Positions 60,674 through 64,000 of a stretch of 64,000 nt of DNA are shown in pieces. A model generated the notes under the pieces. That model searched no databases, was not told the origin of the DNA, and worked only from the letters and a program-made list of their open reading frames with translations. The position numbers and the translations under genes are program-made. Source of the stretch: Stutzerimonas stutzeri (lineage in GTDB: Bacteria; Pseudomonadota; Gammaproteobacteria; Enterobacterales; Pasteurellaceae); contig CABDVE010000001.1 in the NCBI GenBank assembly GCA_901420285.1, forward strand, positions 496,001-560,000, read 5' to 3'. The stretch's first letter is position 1, and every line of letters begins with the position of its first letter.

Positions 60674-63298
60674 TTAGAATAATTCTTCCGGTTGCGCTGC
60701 CGGGGTAGCGTCTTGCGTTTTACCGGTGCCGCCGTTTAAGCGTTGTTGCAATTCGGAGGGAACATAATAACCGCGTTCTTGCATTTCCGCTGCATAGGTG
60801 CGTTTCGGTTCGCTGCCGATGATAAAGTATTCTTTGCGTCCGCCGTATTCGGAAAGTAAGCCGGAGTTGCTGTCGATGGTTTTTTCTATGATGTTTGGCG
60901 GTAAATTTAATTTACGTTCCGGCAAATCCGCCAACGCCACTTTCATATAAGATACCCAAGCAGGCATAGCGGTTTTCGCACCGGCTTCGCCACGTCCTAA
61001 TACGCGTTTGTTATCGTCAAATCCCACATAAGTCGTTGTCACTAGATTCGCCCCGAATCCGGCATACCACGCCACTTTGGAATTATTGGTGGTTCCGGTT
61101 TTACCGCCAACATCGCTACGCTGTTTGATATCTTTAGCGATGCGCCAACTGGTTCCTCTCCAAGTTAAACCTTGCTCGCCATAAATCGCTGTATTTAATG
61201 CGCTACGAATTAAAAAAGCCAATTCGCCGCTAATTACTCGAGGCGCGTATTCCACTTTTGATGAAGCGTCTTTGGCACTCGCCATTAAGTCGATCGAACC
61301 GTCGTTTAATGCACTGTTTTGCGTTTGTAATTCAGGTAAATCCGGCACGTTTTCCGGTTGCACGTCGCCTTCTTCCGTCTCTGTGTTGGTATTGCCTTGC
61401 GCCGCTTTTAAATCCTCGGGCTTGGCCACTTCGGCAATATTTTGGAAACCGTCGATTTTATCTTTGGTTTCGCCATAAATGACGGGAATATTGTCACAGC
61501 TAATGCAGGCAATTTTCGGATTTGCCACGAATAAATCTTTGCCTGTGTTATCTTGGATTTTCTCAATGATGTAAGGATCGATCAAAAAACCACCGTTGTC
61601 GAATACCGCATAAGCGCGCGCCATTTCAAGCGGGGTAAAGGACGCTGCCCCAAGCGCTAAGGCTTCGCTAGCGAAATATTGCTCGCGTTTGAAACCGAAG
61701 CGTTGTAAGAAATCGGCGGTAAAGCTGATACCCGCGGTTTGTAGCGCGCGAATCGCAATCATATTTTTCGATTGGCCTAAACCGACGCGTAAACGCATCG
61801 GGCCATCGTAACGATCCGGTGAATTTTTTGGGTTCCACACCGGTTGTCCCGGCTTGGCGATGGAAATCGGACTGTCTTGTAATACGCTGGAAAGGGTTAA
61901 GCCTTTTTCTAATGCCGCCGCATAAATAAACGGTTTAATGGAAGAACCCACTTGTACTAAGGATTGGGTTGCGCGATTAAATTTGCTTTGTTCAAAACTA
62001 AAACCACCGACCAAGGCTTCGATCGCACCGTTATCTGAATTTAGCGAAACCAATGCGGAGTTAGCCGCCGGAATTTGCCCTAGCACCCATTCGCCATTGT
62101 CGCGTTGCCGAAGCCAAATTTGTTCGCCGATTTTCACCGGATTGGCGCGACCCGTCCAACGCATTGCTGCGGAAGAAAGCATCATTTTTTCACCGGAGGC
62201 AAGTAATAATTCTGCGCCGTTTTTGCTAACGCTTAATACGGCTGCCGGAATGAAGGGCTCGGAATTCGGTAATTTTTTCAAAAAGGCAATGATGCGTTCG
62301 TTATCCCAAACCGCTTCGTTTTTTTGCCATAAGGGTGCACCGCCGCGATAACCATGACGCATATCGTAATCGATTAAGTTATTGCGTACCGCTTTTTGCG
62401 CTTGTTCTTGGTCTTTGGAGAGTACGGTGGTAAACACCTTATAGCCGCGGGTGTAAGCTTCTTCTTCGCCGAATCGTTTTACCATTTCTTGGCGCACCAT
62501 TTCCGTAACGTAATCCGCTCGAAAATCAAATTTGGCGCCGTGGTAACTCGCTACAATCGGTTCTTTAATTGCCGCATCGTATTCGTCTTTAGTGATGTAT
62601 TTTTCATCCAACATACGCGCTAATACTACGTTGCGACGTTCTTCCGCGCGTTTCGGCGAATATAACGGATTCATCGTGGAAGGCGCTTTCGGCAGGCCGG
62701 CGATAATTGCCATTTCGGATAAGGTCAGCTCATCTAAGGATTTGCCGAAATAGGTTTGCGCTGCCGCTGCAACGCCGTAAGAACGATAACCCAAGAAGAT
62801 TTTATTTAGATAAAGTTCCAAAATTTCTTGTTTACTGAGAGTATTTTCAATTTCAATGGCCAGCACCGCTTCGCGCGCTTTACGAATAATGGTTTTTTCC
62901 GGCGTTAAGAAGAAGTTGCGGGCTAATTGCTGGGTAATCGTACTCGCTCCCTGCGATGCCCCACCGTTACTTACCGCCACCCATAATGCACGAGCGATAC
63001 CTACCGGATCTAAACCGTGATGATCATAAAAACGGCTATCTTCCGTTGCTAAAAAAGCATCCAGCAAGCGTTGCGGGACGTTTTCCAATTTCACCGGAAT
63101 GCGGCGCTGTTCGCCCACTTCGCCGATAAGTTTGCCGTCCGCCGTATAAATTTGCATCGGCTGTTGCAATTCCACGGTTTTTAAACTTTCCACCGAAGGT
63201 AAGGCTGATTTAAGGTGAATGTAAAGTATGCCGCCGGCTACTAATCCTAAAATACACAGGGTTAATAGACTGCTTAATATTAATTTTGCGATCCGCAT
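60674..63298 (-). CDS. mrcA: Penicillin-binding protein 1A
   Basis: 874 residues from the ATG at 63298 (E. coli 850). Bifunctional peptidoglycan synthase: membrane anchor about 5-27, glycosyltransferase domain (ATEDSRFYDHHGLDPVGIARA; GASTITQQLARNFFL), an OB-like linker, transpeptidase domain with the serine in GSSIKPFIYAAA, GQSKNMI and KTGTTNNSK. Between SKN and KTG there is a low-complexity acidic insert (AAQGNTNTETEEGDVQPENVP). An earlier in-frame start would add 25 residues across the comA promoter region, and is not preferred; GAGAG precedes 63298. Called ponA in Haemophilus, where it is also divergent from comA. Confidence 0.96.
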   Translation of the reverse strand: MRIAKLILSSLLTLCILGLVAGGILYIHLKSALPSVESLKTVELQQPMQIYTADGKLIGEVGEQRRIPVKLENVPQRLLDAFLATEDSRFYDHHGLDPVGIARALWVAVSNGGASQGASTITQQLARNFFLTPEKTIIRKAREAVLAIEIENTLSKQEILELYLNKIFLGYRSYGVAAAAQTYFGKSLDELTLSEMAIIAGLPKAPSTMNPLYSPKRAEERRNVVLARMLDEKYITKDEYDAAIKEPIVASYHGAKFDFRADYVTEMVRQEMVKRFGEEEAYTRGYKVFTTVLSKDQEQAQKAVRNNLIDYDMRHGYRGGAPLWQKNEAVWDNERIIAFLKKLPNSEPFIPAAVLSVSKNGAELLLASGEKMMLSSAAMRWTGRANPVKIGEQIWLRQRDNGEWVLGQIPAANSALVSLNSDNGAIEALVGGFSFEQSKFNRATQSLVQVGSSIKPFIYAAALEKGLTLSSVLQDSPISIAKPGQPVWNPKNSPDRYDGPMRLRVGLGQSKNMIAIRALQTAGISFTADFLQRFGFKREQYFASEALALGAASFTPLEMARAYAVFDNGGFLIDPYIIEKIQDNTGKDLFVANPKIACISCDNIPVIYGETKDKIDGFQNIAEVAKPEDLKAAQGNTNTETEEGDVQPENVPDLPELQTQNSALNDGSIDLMASAKDASSKVEYAPRVISGELAFLIRSALNTAIYGEQGLTWRGTSWRIAKDIKQRSDVGGKTGTTNNSKVAWYAGFGANLVTTTYVGFDDNKRVLGRGEAGAKTAMPAWVSYMKVALADLPERKLNLPPNIIEKTIDSNSGLLSEYGGRKEYFIIGSEPKRTYAAEMQERGYYVPSELQQRLNGGTGKTQDATPAAQPEELF

Positions 63299-63305
63299 CG
63301 TAAAA
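63284..63305. promoter_or_regulatory. Competence CRP-S (CRE) site of the com operon
   Basis: TTTTGCGATCC-GCATCGTAAAA is a 22-base near-palindrome that matches the Pasteurellaceae CRP-S consensus (TTTTGCGATC...GATCGCAAAA) with only a few mismatches. These sites need both CRP and Sxy (TfoX). It lies about 90 bases before comA and covers the ponA start codon on the other strand. TATATT at 63343-63348 could be the comA -10 box. Confidence 0.85.
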
Positions 63306-63396
63306 TTCTCTCTTGCTTGATGATTTATCTTGGAGTCATAACTATATTCGGCCGCTAAGTATAAAAGATTCACCGCCTAAATAATAGGAAAAGCAT

Positions 63397-64000
63397 ATGC
63401 TGATGCCTTATAAAAAACGGCAAGTAATTCAAATTGGCGTGTACCGACAACACGAACGATTCCAGGTCGTTTGGCTCAATCCTCAAAAACTAGTTCAATT
63501 TCTTTCTTTTTCTATCGAAGAAACGAACCTCTATGCCAAATTGACGGCACGTTTAACGGCAGACTTTCCGCAAATACGCATACAGCTTAGAGTGGTTGGC
63601 TGCATTTCACCACATTTGACTTGGTCTAAAACGCTGATTTTGCCGCATTCGTTAAGCGTACAAGAATGCGAGCGACAATGTCAGTTTGTCTTGCAAAAAG
63701 AATTGCCTATCGCGTTAAACGAACTTTGGTTCGATTATCGGGCAAAGCCTCTGAAACAAGGTTTTCGTTTAGATATTCACGCCGTTCGCCGCCAAACGGC
63801 AATGGATTTTCAATGCGATTATGACAAATTGCCTCTTCAGGTTTTAGATCTCATGCCACACGCGATTTTACGCGCGTTTCATTTCGTTTTGAGTGAGCGA
63901 TGTGAAAATTCGCTTTATTTGTATCAAGATATGCAACATTGTTTTGCCCTTATGGAAGCCGCTCATCAGCCGCAAATGTTACAAGCAACGGGAAATTTGA
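63397..64000 (+). CDS. comA: Competence protein ComA (PilM-like), 5' part
   Basis: The frame is open from the ATG at 63397 to the window edge, about 201 residues, no stop. It begins MLMPYKKRQVIQIGVY and has no signal peptide. Similarity to known PilM sequences is low by eye, but its position, divergent from ponA behind a CRP-S site, is that of H. influenzae comA, the first gene of comABCDEF for DNA uptake. ComA is the cytoplasmic partner of the inner-membrane assembly complex. It is cut by the window end. Confidence 0.85.
   Translation, partial: MLMPYKKRQVIQIGVYRQHERFQVVWLNPQKLVQFLSFSIEETNLYAKLTARLTADFPQIRIQLRVVGCISPHLTWSKTLILPHSLSVQECERQCQFVLQKELPIALNELWFDYRAKPLKQGFRLDIHAVRRQTAMDFQCDYDKLPLQVLDLMPHAILRAFHFVLSERCENSLYLYQDMQHCFALMEAAHQPQMLQATGNL

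Noticed and set aside
63299-63373. 25-residue extension of PBP1A
   Set aside because: It would run through the com regulatory region, lacks family similarity, and the ATG at 63298 has a ribosome binding site followed by the membrane anchor.

Overview
The window is a stretch of chromosome from a gammaproteobacterium of the family Pasteurellaceae, near Haemophilus/Aggregatibacter. Supporting this are the 16S sequence, close relatives of Haemophilus genes throughout, NarQ as the only nitrate sensor seen, nhaA beside brnQ, a divergent ponA/comA pair with a competence (CRP-S) site, and Haemophilus-type uptake signals (AAGTGCGGT). The species cannot be fixed from the sequence alone. It is almost all housekeeping DNA with short spacers. 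I see no prophage, insertion sequence, CRISPR array or toxin locus.

Layout. 0-2.3 kb: secE (partial), nusG, rplK, rplA. 2.3-10.6 kb: a TauE/SafE permease, an orphan anaerobic sulfatase-maturase-like radical SAM enzyme, aspA behind an FNR-type site, groES-groEL behind a heat-shock promoter, then ygfB-pepP and uspA. 10.8-17.6 kb: alaS-csrA-galU, nhaA and brnQ. 17.7-27.9 kb, minus strand: a DUF2322 gene, murB, narQ, an MFS transporter, glmS with a DeoR-type regulator, hup, yjaG, hemE, nudC. 28-36.2 kb: a DUF3290/DUF421 membrane pair, yhhQ, and a Fur-boxed iron locus made of a TonB receptor facing a four-gene siderophore ABC operon. 36.4-46.7 kb: gor, the complete S10 ribosomal operon (rpsJ to rpsQ), metNIQ and gmhB. 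46.7-52.5 kb: an rRNA operon 16S-tRNAGlu-23S-5S-5S'-tRNAAsp-tRNATrp. 52.6-64 kb: mazG, deoC, the heptose/LPS genes hldD-waaF-(EamA)-waaC, hslO, rlmJ, ponA and the start of comA.

The strongest unexplained signal is a short repeat, CAATGCGGTGCT (often followed by ATTT). By eye there are about 30 exact copies on both strands, spread over the whole window, inside genes and between them. Some form back-to-back hairpins between genes, and one cluster is a 24-bp tandem array between the two halves of the iron locus. The canonical uptake signal AAGTGCGGT occurs only about six times. The repeat looks like that signal with one base removed plus an extension, so it may be a new uptake-sequence dialect or a small mobile repeat. 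Two of the hairpin copies sit inside larger, related nested inverted-repeat elements of about 150 bp.

The second notable signal is the divergent second 5S rRNA gene. Its helix I and helix II have changed on both sides so that pairing is kept, which points to selection on its structure rather than decay. Others are a terminator-like hairpin at the very start of the rRNA transcript, a competence CRP-S site lying over the ponA start codon, and the loss of the usual downstream partners of two ribosomal operons (rplJL-rpoBC after rplKA, and the spc operon after rpsQ).
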